DNA of 64,000 nucleotides from Purpureocillium takamizusanense (Eukaryota; Ascomycota; Sordariomycetes; Hypocreales; Ophiocordycipitaceae): contig NC_063077.1 in assembly GCF_022605165.1 (NCBI RefSeq), positions 930,001 through 994,000 of the forward strand. Direction: 5' to 3'. The position numbers and the translations under genes are program-made. The notes below the pieces were generated by a model. That model was given only the letters and a program-made list of their open reading frames with translations. It had not been told where the DNA came from and did not search any database. Shown piece after piece: positions 1 to 10,362 of the stretch. How positions within the stretch are numbered: position 1 is the stretch's first letter; every line of letters starts with the position of its first letter.

Positions 1-2029
1 ACAGACTTGAAGGAGCTTGAGCTTCGACTCGCTGAAAAAGCTGACGGTACGCTGTGCGGAGTAATTGAGTACAAGAAGATACAGTATACTGACGGGAATT
101 GAGGAATGTTTCTTTGGGCACGACTTGTTCTCGAGTACTTGGCATCCCAGATGTTTGTCAAGAAGAGCGAGCTCAGGGATGCAATCGATACGCTCCCCAG
201 GAAATTAACCGAGTTGTTGGTTCCCCACTCAATCCTGCTCTATACATCGGGAGCTGAGTCATGAAGTTATCAACAGATACTCGCGCGTCTCGTATCCCGT
301 TTCGACATGCGCTCAGTCACTCGACTGCAGTCTATACTCGGTTGGATCGCCTTCGCCAAGAGGCCTCTTCGAAAGGCGGAGCTTCGATCTGCTCTGGCGT
401 TTGACTACGACGCGCAGGACCTCGAGATTCAGGAGTTGGCCCCGAACTACCTCTTTGATATGTGTGCGCCGCTCATTGAAGAGCGTAGTGACTCTACCTT
501 TTCTCTCGTTCATTCCTCAGTAAAGCAGTGAGTATTCGCAGCACCGTCATTGATGTTTGTTAAGAGTTCTTATAATACCGGTTAGATTCCTTCAAGATAC
601 AGAGAGCAATAACTTCTTGAACGAGTCTCGGGCTCTCCTTGAACAGGGATACATCACCGCGACGTGTTTGCTGTCGGGACTTCAAAACTTCCAGCCCACT
701 TGCTCAGAGAAGACGCGTCTCCATCGTGTGTTACGAGGCTTGCACGGCTTGCATGTATATGCCTCAGAGAATTGGATAGAGTATCTTCTTACCATTGCAG
801 CCTCAGAGAATGGCCTTGACCCGGACACGCCATTCTTTGCTCGGTCTCAAGAGCTTTCTCTGGCATTGAACTCCCTGCCTATATCAGGCGACCAGTCTTC
901 AGACCAAAGGTTTCTAGATGACCGACTTCGTCGGGTGCAGAACCATCCAGAGCTCTGGAAGGCTGCACGGGCTATCGTGGCAAAGAGAGCAGCAAAAACA
1001 CTTGAAGAAAGCCAAACCATCGGTATTGTCGATCTGTACCCGTCATCTGAGGGTTTCAGAGAAATTTTGCTGACTGATGTACAAGGAATAGGAGGCCTCG
1101 GGGAGATTACCAACCTATCAACTCTGCTGCTCAACTATCAACACACGGTCAGAGCCCTGCTTGAGATGCGTGATTACCCAGGAATCGCAATTCAAGAGCT
1201 CGAAAAATTCAAACAAGACTTTTGTTTCGCTGCGTTCACTTGTCGTCTGTCGTCTTGTCCCTTTGCAAGCACAGGCTTCGAGACCGAGGCTTCTCGGGAT
1301 AGTCACGAAGAGGCTCATGCACCACGATTTCCCTGTAAGGTGCATGACTGCCATTATCCCCCTTTCTCTTCCTCCCGAGCTCTGAGGAATCACCACACCA
1401 AATTTCACTCACAAGCAATGCCAAAGATGAGAATAGGATTTGGAGCCCCAAGAGACTACCAGAATGCTACACAATGGGCGCAGCATGCGGACAAGTCCAG
1501 TGGGCGACCTTTCCTTTCCGCATCGACCGAGGATGTTGCTACCATACCTGTACAGGATCAAGGTGTAACGTCTACTTGTAAGCAAGGATGTCAACCCGTG
1601 CGCTGTCCAAGTGGCTAAGCGGTCCAACACTCACTGTATGCAGATATGTCGCAGCTTAGTGTGCCTAGGAGCCAAGAGTGGCCGCTATCATCTCTTCCGT
1701 CTACCCACCTGGCATCTTATTCCATCTCCTCACGGGCACATCAGCCTTCAGAGTCTGAGCTGGCGCAGGTTGCTCAGCTGTCGTCCCGTGTCAATTACCC
1801 CTATGACCGTCTTGGGAGTATTCATCTCGATAGAAACAAAGAGCGCGAGAACACGCATGAGCAAATGCCTGCACTGCCGTCTTTTCAAGCCTTACAGCGC
1901 TCAGTCGATCAACCACAGTTGGAAAAGGTATGAAACCTGACCATTCAAGCATAGAATTAGGTTCTAGGGCTCACTTGTCTTGGCATGTAGTCGTCAAGAG
2001 GGAACCGACGTTCTCGACACTTCAAATGA
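1..2029 (+). CDS. STAND (NACHT-like) NTPase with C-terminal C2H2 zinc fingers, C-terminal part
   Basis: The gene runs in from the left edge. Five introns explain every stop in the region; exons are <1-46, 104-215, 267-527, 586-1577, 1644-1927 and 1991-2029. Spliced joins restore family-like text: ADG|MFLWARLVLEYL at the end of the NTPase domain, then LTEFYQQILARL, the winged-helix segment ILGWIAFAKRPLRKAELRSAL, and HSSVKQ|FLQDTE. A helical region follows (FQPTCSEKTRLHRVLRGLHG). Two C2H2-type fingers lie around 1225-1410: CRLSSC with HEEAH, and CKVHDC with HHTKFH. Fungal STAND proteins of this kind are thought to act in non-self recognition and heterokaryon incompatibility, with NTP-driven oligomerisation; that role is inferred here. 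The nucleotide-binding motifs lie outside the window. The last intron (1928-1990) is the least certain; without it the protein stops at 1933. Confidence 0.72.
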
Positions 2030-4379
2030 TATTGAGCTCGGAACATGTTTACGAACGTTAGTATATCACCTGCTGACGACAACCTGACTCGCACGGGTAA
2101 GTTTACAGAAGCGTTCATTGATACTGTCTGGACCCTAACCATGAAGATGAGTAGCTTTAACACCTCGAAGTGCCTTCTTAACACTCCAGCAATGATCACA
2201 GCCACGAATCGTTCCTATATACCGTATAAACTCAGGAAATTAGCCATCGCCCCGCAACGGGATGCAGGGTTTCTAAGACGCACTTTCCTTAAAGAAAGTA
2301 GCCGTTCTCCTATTCTTATCAAATTATCTCGGTTATCGTTGTTTTAGGCGCGTTAGGCCAATAAAGCTGGGGTTTACTTGAGCGGCGGGGCAATGGCTAA
2401 GGCTCATTGTGCCAATGAAGTTCTGTCACTAGGGGTTTACTTATAGAGCGGGGCGATAGCTAAATTTCGGAGTTTATACGGTAACACTCTAGTAACGAAT
2501 ACAGTCATATACCGACACGAATACCGACACGAATCTCCTAGTTAGAACTTAGGACCAGGGTTAGGGATAGTGTCAGGGTAATTATGGTATAGATCTCTCA
2601 TTATTTTCTCGCGTTGTTGAAGAATATGGCTCTGATGCTGGCTGATAGCTTATAGAAGAGTGTACAGGTGTTGTGTGCGCAACGTTGGGTATTGTGTGCA
2701 TGACTGGCCCGTAGCTTTATCGACGAATGGCGGAGAACGTCCCGTACTTCCTTCCCATGCTCTGTGGTCACGCACTGTTGGCAGGAAATTACTCACAAGT
2801 TCACTCACGTGAGGTGCATAAGGGATTCTGTCGCCCCACTCATTGAAGGTATGTGTTCCACGGCGCGGTTGCCAATCTGACCCATGCGGTCAAATAATGG
2901 CACGAAGTAGAGCTTGATGGCTATGAATGGGTGCTGACGATACCAGCAATTGAATTCTCCTAGATAAACTTAAGCTCCAGAGCGAGGTGTTCAGGCTACA
3001 AGCATTGCGCCCTGGTCCCGGTTTGGAGTCTAGGGATCAAGGACTGTCGTCCCTTTTTAAGCTGTCGCGCGCACTCGCTGGGGATTCGAAGATTTTGCCG
3101 AAGAACAGTCACTTCCTATATTATGAAACAGGCAAGGATCTTCTTTCACCTCCGAGATCCTTGAATTGGTCCACGGCCAGTTCAATAGGAGTGGGACATA
3201 TGATAGCGACATGGAGAGGCTGTGGGGAGCTTTGCTTGAGCCGGTTGGCGCAGGTCTCCGTATTTACACCTGTGAGACTGATCTTTTACTGAGATGTGAA
3301 ATGCAATCCATGGACCTTAGGGGATGATGGCCAAACCATAGATGATACCTTTGACGTTCACATACTGAAGGATCCGGGCCTACAACCATTCTGGATTTTA
3401 TACACATAATCGACCACCTTATCCCTGGTTTGAGAATTTGGTGCTAGCGTCGACCGCGTGCCCGGTACGGACGGTCAGGGCGACCAACAAACCAAGCTCA
3501 GAGATGTGCTTGGGCCATCAATCACGTAGCCTGTAGGCGAGCCACGGTTTCAGTCCACGTTCACCACGGACTGAGCGCAGACACACTGATACCTGCTGCT
3601 CCGTGCCACGGACTTGCCTTCGTCGACATACGCGCCACGCGGACTTGGCTGCGTGGGCGCAAGCTGTGCCACGATGGCCCGCCCGCGCGGTCCATGGCCA
3701 CCGAAGAGTGAGTGCGCGGCCGCCCGAGCCGGTCTATGGTTCAGGGCATTTCTCCAGTCATGACAATGCCCCATCAGAGCGATTGCCAGGCCCGTAGGTG
3801 CTCTGACACAGCGTCACTGAAGGCGACATCGATGAGGTGGTGCCTTGCGCACAAACATGAACGCAGGCCTTAAGGTGGCAACAAGTTATGCACGCAAACT
3901 CTTTCGGGCAAGGAAGGCTCAGAATGGCGATGAGGTGGTTGGAAAAATCCCGCTTTCTTTTTTTTCTCCCAAGAGTTTTTAACCGTCACTTGTTGTCTTT
4001 TTTTCGCAACACCATGGTCCGAGGGCGAGAGGCGGCCTGTGATACCATCTCGTAATCCTCATCGTTGCCTCGTGCTCAGACCAAGTAATACGCGAACTAC
4101 TCGTACGCTGAATTTACTCTTGAAACAGAAGCAGATACTATATCTTTTATGTAATGATATGTCGCCCGTTTGAAAAAGCTGCCGAGGCCACCAGAACGTA
4201 ATATTAAAGGTGATTGCACTCACCGCCCGCCCGGGAAAGCTCTCCATCTATCATTGTCCCTACGTTCTGGCCGGAGAAATACTCAGCTCACAAGCGCCAA
4301 CGAGACACAACGCCCGGCACGGAAGAATATTGGACATCAAATCATACTTGACAGAGGAACAAGCGTCGACAAACACGCA
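2030..4379. other. Gene-poor region between STAND gene and proline-rich gene
   Basis: Contains the inverted-repeat element at 2219-2483 and otherwise no convincing gene. A coding-like stretch at about 2985-3290 (frame read as ...SHFLYYETGKDLLSPP...) has no clear start, partner exon or family and may be a gene relic. A short tandem of ATACCGACACGA lies at about 2509-2532, and one telomere-like GGTTAGGG at about 2566. Confidence 0.5.
2219..2483. mobile_element. MITE-like non-autonomous element with about 37-bp terminal inverted repeats
   Basis: The left end (2219-2256, starting TACCGTATAAACTC and running to ATCGCCCCGC) is repeated in inverted orientation at 2447-2483 (GCGGGGCGATAGCTAA to GAGTTTATACGGTA). 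There are only a few mismatches and a one-base indel. The interior is about 190 bp with no coding capacity. A further partial copy of the inner end lies around 2374-2402 (GCGGGGCAATGGCTAA), with a shared GGGGTTTACTT lead-in at 2370 and 2432, suggesting an internal duplication or nested insertion. No clear target-site duplication could be assigned, so the transposon superfamily is not named. Confidence 0.6.
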
Positions 4380-5663
4380 ATGATCTTGCCCAGAGGCGCT
4401 TGCATGTCTCGACCCCCCAACACCGGGGCCCCATGTCCTGAGCCCCCGATTCCTCAGCCTCCGGTTCCCCCGCCTCCAGTTTACAAGGCCTCGGCTTCCC
4501 CTATTTCGGATTGGTCACGTCCAGTTCGAAGGCGCCCGGTTGCTTCGCCTCTTCCCTATGAGCCTCCACCTCCCTATGAGCCTCTACCTCCTCCGGCTCC
4601 AACCCACGAGCCTCCGCCTCCTCCACCTCCGGCTCCAACCTATGAGCCTCCGCCTCCTCCACCTCCGGCTCACAACCCCCCGATCCCCCCACGTCCGGCT
4701 CGCCCGCGTCCAACTCGAAAGCCCGTGGTCCCTCCGCGTCCAAGATATAGGCCTCTGCCTCCTCTGCCTCCTACGCCTCCTACGCCTTCGAATTACAACC
4801 CCACCCCCCCTCCCGTTCCGTCTCGCACGCCTATAAATCGAAAGCCCCCGGCTCCTCCGCCTAAAGTTCCTATATCGCCCCCCCCAATCCCTCCGGCTCA
4901 CAACCCCCCGATCCCCCCCGTTCCGCCTCGCCCGCCTATAAATCGAAAGCCCCCGGCTCCTCCGCCTAAAGCTCCTGAGCGGGCGATTCCCCGTCCTCAG
5001 CCCTCTCCGCGTCCGCTTCCTAAGCCGCCGGTTTCTCGTCCTCTTCCATGTCCTCCGTCTCCAGAACTTGAGATCGTGGCTCCCCGTCCTCGGCCCATCC
5101 CGCACCCGGTTCTCAAGCCTATGTTTCCCGAGCCTCCGCCCCCACAGCGTTCGGATACCTTGTGTTCGATTTCCAGGCCCCCGGTTGCCGAGCACAGGTG
5201 TCTTGACCATAAGGTGCCACCGGGTCAAGTATCAAAACCAGGGACGAAACTGCGAACAGCTGAGAACATAGCGGGAGTACGCTCGCTCATCAGCCGCCTA
5301 CCAGGCGACAATTGGATTGACATCTGCTGGGTGAAGATCCCGCCGGGCAAGGACGAACATTACCAGAAGATGCTGGCACATCGCATTGATTTTTGGAATG
5401 TCAAGGTTACCGATGCACAGCAACTGCGGAGGCCTATGCTGCAATCAGACAAGTGGGGGAAAGACCATAAGCCTATTCTTTACAGAAAGACCATAAGTCT
5501 TCCCTTCGAATATGCCTGCCTCACGGGGAAAGTGTTCGGATTTTTGTCGGAGACTAGCACTGAGTATGTGGCCTGCTGGCAAGAGCAGTACCCGTATCAC
5601 TGTAAGCCTCATGTCATAGTGCTCGAATCGTGTGCGGCCGGCGCTAACCCGTTGAGTAGGTGA
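4380..5663 (+). CDS. Proline-rich protein with an unrecognised C-terminal domain
   Basis: The protein has 427 residues from the first in-frame ATG; a second ATG lies at 4404. The frame is open further upstream to 4170 but has no earlier ATG. Residues about 10-270 are very rich in proline, with YEPPPPP, HNPPIPP and RKPPAPPPK blocks resembling extensin or SH3/WW-ligand sequences. The last about 130 residues are of normal composition (DNWIDICWVKIPPGKDEHY, then FEYACLTGKVFGFLSETSTE) and look like a folded domain that I do not recognise. No signal peptide or membrane segment was seen. It lies beside a STAND gene and a mobile element, in what looks like an accessory segment. Host interaction or self-recognition would be speculation. 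Confidence 0.6.
   Translation: MILPRGACMSRPPNTGAPCPEPPIPQPPVPPPPVYKASASPISDWSRPVRRRPVASPLPYEPPPPYEPLPPPAPTHEPPPPPPPAPTYEPPPPPPPAHNPPIPPRPARPRPTRKPVVPPRPRYRPLPPLPPTPPTPSNYNPTPPPVPSRTPINRKPPAPPPKVPISPPPIPPAHNPPIPPVPPRPPINRKPPAPPPKAPERAIPRPQPSPRPLPKPPVSRPLPCPPSPELEIVAPRPRPIPHPVLKPMFPEPPPPQRSDTLCSISRPPVAEHRCLDHKVPPGQVSKPGTKLRTAENIAGVRSLISRLPGDNWIDICWVKIPPGKDEHYQKMLAHRIDFWNVKVTDAQQLRRPMLQSDKWGKDHKPILYRKTISLPFEYACLTGKVFGFLSETSTEYVACWQEQYPYHCKPHVIVLESCAAGANPLSR
4816..4968 (+). repeat. In-frame 105-bp duplication in the proline-rich gene
   Basis: A segment starting TTCCGTCTCGCACGCC at 4816 recurs at 4921 with an offset of 105 bp (35 codons). The shared core of each copy encodes PINRKPPAPPPK. A shorter block encoding AHNPPIPP also occurs at about 4670 and 4893. 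The period is a multiple of three, so the reading frame is kept. Confidence 0.75.
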
Positions 5664-6569
5664 TGACTCTGTCCAACCGTACCCGCCGGCCATGTGCATT
5701 GACCATATAAACGCCGGCATCACCAAGAGGTTTCCTAGCGGCATCGGATACAGAACCCGCGGGGTTATTGGTTGGTAGGAGGGAGAGGACGATACCAGAC
5801 CTGAGGGAAGAAGAGCTAGCTGGGCGACCGGGAGACAAGGGTCTGAAGGACATGGCTAGCGCTTAGGAGGCTGATCAACTTAACAGTACCTTTTTTAGTT
5901 TTAAATTTTTGTCATAAGTCATGCTTTTTCACTTGGGTGATATGATTACGGTGATATTGAGGGCATCCGAACGGGGGAAACGAAGGATGGAGGGCACACT
6001 GAGGTTCATTGACGGAAGGCGCTGGGCACGTTGGAGAACGGGGGACCAGAGAGTGCACTTTATAGAAAATACACGAGAGACCATTCATGGGTTGTCGCTG
6101 CCTTGTAGTGGTCATCAAATAGAACGCCAGCACTCCAGAGTCCAGCATAGGGTTTCTGTGTAGTCTGACACGTAGCAACTTTCCGCCTCAGACAGACATG
6201 ATATGCTCGCGTCGAAGAGACGCCGTGTACACGCGGGTCAATCATGGCGAGTGCCGATAATAATATCATTGTATACTATCTCGTGGGATGGCCGATGACA
6301 TGGCGGTGGTGTTGTTGATGAGTGGCATGTCTGACTTCGACGCTCCGCGGTCGTGGGGGCAACAGCGTCCTTGTCCTGCGGTCCCCTTCCGGCTAGTATT
6401 GCACCTAATTAAATAGCCAATCAGGTGCCGACCGCAGCAATAATGGTTCAGCACACCCACCTGCAGCGCTGGAGCAAGATTCGAGCCACGACGGCAGGAC
6501 GACGACCCATTCATCTTCGCAGCGCCATCACACGTACGAACACACACGACTTGCATCCCACCGCCAACG
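5664..6569. other. Intergenic region before PET191
   Basis: No gene recognised on either strand. The stretch around 5880-5920 is T-rich, and base composition becomes more GC-rich from about 6.4 kb onward. It contains the 3' flank of the proline-rich gene and the promoter of the PET191 homologue. Confidence 0.5.
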
Positions 6570-7054
6570 ATGCCGAGCTCCTGTCAAGAGCTGCGTGCGT
6601 GCCCCTGTCCCTCCCTTGCTTCCCCTACGATCCGCCCGCCCCCCCGTCTTCCAACCCAAACCCCCAAGGAAAAGACCGAAAATAAAATAAAAAGACTGAC
6701 GAAAAGGGACATTGCAGGGGACGCGCTCGCGCAGTGCCTCCAGGAGTCGGACTGCGTCATGGTGCACCGCAACAAGGCGTCCGACTGCCTGCGCGAGCCG
6801 CTCGTCGACACGCTCCCGACGCGGTGCCAGCAGCTCAAGAAGGGCTACGGCGACTGCAAGCGTGGCCTCGTCGACATGCGTAAGCGCTTCCGCGGCAACA
6901 TGCCCGTCACGTACCGCGCGACCGAGGGCGCAGAGGCCGACAAGGGGTACCAGCTGTACGCGGGCAGGTCGGCGTTTGCGGGCGGCGTCAAGGAGACGAG
7001 CGGCAACGAGCCCATCGAGCCGGACTGGCGCGACGTGGAGAATGAAAAGTTTCG

Positions 7055-7093
<39 letters not shown>

Positions 7094-7121
7094 GAAACAG
7101 AAACAGGGCGGCCAGAGGTGA
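6570..7121 (+). CDS. pet191: Cytochrome c oxidase assembly factor PET191 (COA5)
   Basis: Exons 6570-6594 and 6718-7121 join as MPSSCQELR|DALAQCLQESDC, the conserved start of the PET191 family. The intron is 123 nt (GTGCGT...TTGCAG). The spliced protein has 142 residues. The twin-Cys arrangement (CQE, CLQESDC, DCLREPL, RCQQLKKGYGDC) is the CHCH-like pattern of a mitochondrial intermembrane-space protein needed for complex IV assembly. RGLVD-type text continues through KRFRGN, as in the family. The C-terminus is extended by a 13-glutamine run and a KQKQ tail. The intron has no in-frame stop, so retained-intron reading would give a longer but wrong N-terminus. Confidence 0.93.
7056..7094 (+). 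repeat. CAG/CAA run encoding 13 glutamines
   Basis: A mixed CAG/CAA tract lies at the 3' end of the PET191 coding sequence. It encodes an uninterrupted polyglutamine stretch absent from the conserved core of the family. Confidence 0.9.
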
Positions 7122-9081
7122 CGGATGGGTGATGCCAACAAACCCACCGAGGGGGCGTGACTCGAAAGGCGAGACGAGCGACATTGGGACGGCGTTTTGG
7201 TGTTTCGACGACCTATATCACAGCATGGGGACTATATCGAACTGAGGGACTGGGGTAGAGCGACGGCGGCCTCCAGAGGGGAGCCTCTTGACATGTGCGG
7301 CCGTTCTGGATCGCATCTCTCACCGAGCACAACATCTGCATTATACCTGTACACTATGCGCCGAGGCAGAGAGGCGTTCTGCAAGGAGCTTCAATGGCAC
7401 ACGCTGCTCAACCACAGACGGCAATTCTCGTTGAGACAAATATGAGGATGACTCTTGCTGCGTACTATACCTCGGCAGCATGGAACTGCATGCCAGCGCA
7501 GAGTAATCAGCTCCCAAGACAGCCACGCGCGCACCCGCCCAGCCCAGCGCGCCGCATGAGAAGCGCGATGCTATGTAGTCCCCCATCTTCATCCCTATTA
7601 GAGGCTGAAGACTACGCAGCAAGCGTACTCTAGCACCGCGCCCCGCAAGTATCCTATCCCGGAACAAAATCAACCCCAGCTTGGTGGCATCAATAGTTAT
7701 GGCGTCGCAGACCTCGCAGGCGCGAGAAGGCTAGCGAGCCGGTCTACCCGTCCGCGCCAGCAACAGCTGATGAGGGGCTCGATGCCCACTAGACGAGGGT
7801 GCGCCGCCGTCGCAGGCGGACGGACGAACAGCCGCATGCGTCGGAGGTCTCGGCTCTTCGACACCTACTCGACCACGACCCGCATGGGCACCAGAATGAG
7901 CAGCAGAGCCTCTATCTGGCCAACGAATTGTTCCAAGTGAACGGGCACACGCGCATTGCGTCTCGGATTGTGGACGCTTGTTTGGACTTGCTATAAAAAA
8001 CCCTTTGTCTCTGCATAGCATGTAAACGAAGTATGCTGGACCTAGAATCGGTGCTTATTGTACAATGTTTCCGAGCACACACGCACTGCTGCAGGAGCGA
8101 CCGGTGCTCATTCCAGACTTTCTTCGTGCAGCCGCGCGTCCACGAGAAGGAAAACAGCGGCCCAACAACCCCGGCTGGCGTCCCCGCGTGCCGAACGGCC
8201 GATAGGACACAATATGTAAGCTACCTTATACAGTACAGTATACCTTAGTACCTAGGCATGTGTTTCTTTGGCATCGACGACTGTGTAGGTAGGTTAGTTA
8301 GCGCCTGCCCCGCGCGCCTACCTAGGTACTGGGCCTAACCGCATGCACGCCATGCCCAGCAATAGCGTCTGGCTGGGCGTTCGAGTGGCTGAAGCCGCCC
8401 CGTCAATGAAGCGGGCTCTTGTTAGCCGCCCCCGACGTGACGTTGACGATGGGATGGCATGGATGCGGTCCAAATGGGTCTTGATCATTGATTTGACTTG
8501 ATAGTTGTGAAAGAAGCTTCAAATGTCTAGAACCTTCACCGGCAAGCCGCCCGCCATCCCACGCACGCACGCACCCATTCAATTCATCCAGCTGGGCGCC
8601 CGGCGCTTGGCAAGCCTGATAAAATTGCACCGTCGTGGGCAGCGCGGGCCAAGTCATTTACCTTTTTCTTCTGGCGGCCGCCGGTATGTAGTATGTAACT
8701 TTACCATCACCCCCCAACAAACACCCCCGACGACAACGACGACAACAACGACATACCGTGCTTTGTCACCTTCATCGCACGCCGTGTGAGCACCCCAGCC
8801 TGCCTCGATTCGCCTCAACCACTGCGGCTCCATTGTTAGTCGACGACACACGCTGCATGGCCGGCGCGATTGGGCAGGAAAGGCAAAAAAGACAACCAGC
8901 AGACTTCGGTCGAGACACCACTCAGCGCTGCAACCGCCCTCCCGCCACCCCCTTCCTCCTGCAGCTCCCACGGCGAATACTCCAAAGTTCTCGCGTGCCC
9001 TGACGACCTCGAATCGCCCGCCCGCCCGCCTGCGCACACCGAGGAGGACGAACCGTCTTCACGGGGCCCCCACGTGGCGTA
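7122..9081. other. Intergenic region between PET191 and the Ppn2-like gene
   Basis: Nearly 2 kb with only short, unconvincing ORFs on both strands. A CACGCACGCACG run at about 8560 and an ACAACGACGACAACG run at about 8733 are simple repeats. TATAAAA occurs at about 7993 and clusters of TACCTAGGTA-type motifs at 8225-8335. The last part should hold the promoter and leader of the downstream gene. Confidence 0.5.
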
Positions 9082-10362
9082 ATGGTCGCCATGGGAGCCT
9101 ACCACCAGGCCCTCCACCGGTCCCTCGTCCTCGCCGCCACCGTCTTCTTCATCGCCGGCGCCTACCTCTTTTCCACGCGCCTCTTTAACGACTCGCCCAC
9201 GGCCGTCACAAGGATAAAGATCACCACCACCACCACCACCAACGGCGGGGACAATAACAATAATAACAATAACAACCCCCCTCCGGGCGGCAAGCTCACC
9301 ACCCTCGACGGCATGCTCGAGCCCGGCGCCGCCGACCTGCCCATGTCGTACGGGCAGTACGCCCGCCCGGGCTTCGACGGCCTGACCCTCACGGGGGCGC
9401 TGCCCGCCGACGTGGTGCCCACGCCCTCCAACGGCCGCCGCCTGCTCATCATCGGCGACATCCACGGCATGGACGTGGAGCTCGACGAGCTGCTCGCCAA
9501 GGCCCGCTTCGACCCGGCGAGGGATCACGTCGTCGCCGCCGGCGACATGGTCAACAAGGGCCCCAGCTCGCCCGCCGTCGTCGCCCGCCTCATGGCCCTC
9601 GGCGCCAGCGCCGTCCGCGGCAACCACGACGACCGCGTCCTGCTCGCCCACGCCGAGCGCGCCCAGCTCAAGGGCGTCAGCGCGAAGGAGCTCGCCGCCG
9701 CCAACGACGACGAGGACGCCGCTGTCGCCCACCGCGGCGAGGCCGAGTTCGTCGCCGTCGCCCGCGCCCTCTCCCCCGACCAGATCGCCTGGCTCGCCCG
9801 CCAGCCCGTCATCCTCACCGCCGACCCCCTGCCCATATACGTCGTCCATGCCGGGCTGGTCCCCGGCCTCGGGCTCGACAAGCAGGACCCCTGGGCCGTC
9901 ATGCACATGCGCTCCCTGCGGTACCCGCTCGAGGAGCTCCGCCGGGAAGAGCGCAAGGCGGCGGGCCACGATGCGCCATCGCCCAAGAAAAAGGACGACG
10001 GCGGCGGCGAAGACGAAGACAACCCGGACAGCGACAGCGACGGAACCGACGCCGACGCCGACGACACCTACCGCAGCGTCGCCATACCCATCGAGGACCA
10101 CTCGGGCCGCAAGTGGACCAGCGCCTGGAACCAGCAGCAGAAGCGCCTCCCGCGCCACCAGCGCCGCACCGTCATCTACGGCCACGACGCCAAGCGCGGC
10201 TTCGTCCAGGGCAAGCACACCATCGGCCTCGACTCGGCCTGCGTCTACGGCGGCGCCCTGACCGCCCTCATCATCGAGGGGTCCGACAAGCCCGCCGACG
10301 CAGGGTGGAAGCACACCATGGTCCAGGTCGTGTGCCGGCAGGGCATGCGCAACAACTCATAG
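9082..10362 (+). CDS. ppn2: Ppn2-like metallophosphoesterase (vacuolar endopolyphosphatase family)
   Basis: Single exon, 426 residues. An N-terminal signal anchor (residues about 10-32, LVLAATVFFIAGAYLFST) is followed by a Thr/Asn-rich linker and a calcineurin-like phosphoesterase domain. Metal-site motifs are in order: GDIHG at about 125-129, GDMVNKGP, GNHDD at about 180-184, VVHAGLVPG with His at about 256, and YGHDAKRG with His at about 368. Yeast Ppn2 (YNL217W) is a Zn-dependent vacuolar endopolyphosphatase with this architecture. The membrane topology supports a luminal catalytic domain. A charged insert of about 40 residues (KKKDDGGGEDED, then DSDSDGTDADADD) separates the last two motifs. 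A bis(5'-nucleosyl)-tetraphosphatase activity cannot be excluded. The opposite strand is also open through most of the gene but is a GC-driven shadow. Confidence 0.85.
   Translation: MVAMGAYHQALHRSLVLAATVFFIAGAYLFSTRLFNDSPTAVTRIKITTTTTTNGGDNNNNNNNNPPPGGKLTTLDGMLEPGAADLPMSYGQYARPGFDGLTLTGALPADVVPTPSNGRRLLIIGDIHGMDVELDELLAKARFDPARDHVVAAGDMVNKGPSSPAVVARLMALGASAVRGNHDDRVLLAHAERAQLKGVSAKELAAANDDEDAAVAHRGEAEFVAVARALSPDQIAWLARQPVILTADPLPIYVVHAGLVPGLGLDKQDPWAVMHMRSLRYPLEELRREERKAAGHDAPSPKKKDDGGGEDEDNPDSDSDGTDADADDTYRSVAIPIEDHSGRKWTSAWNQQQKRLPRHQRRTVIYGHDAKRGFVQGKHTIGLDSACVYGGALTALIIEGSDKPADAGWKHTMVQVVCRQGMRNNS

Noticed and set aside
1..1933. STAND gene as a pseudogene with stops and frameshifts
   Set aside because: All interruptions are removed by short introns with GT-AG borders that restore conserved text.
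4170..4379. N-terminal extension of the proline-rich protein
   Set aside because: The frame is open, but its first codon is TTG and there is no ATG before 4380, so the extension is not expected to be translated.
8836..10314. 492-residue minus-strand ORF overlapping the Ppn2-like gene
   Set aside because: It is antisense to a gene with clear phosphoesterase motifs and consists of Gly/Ala/Val/Glu-rich text typical of GC-driven open frames.
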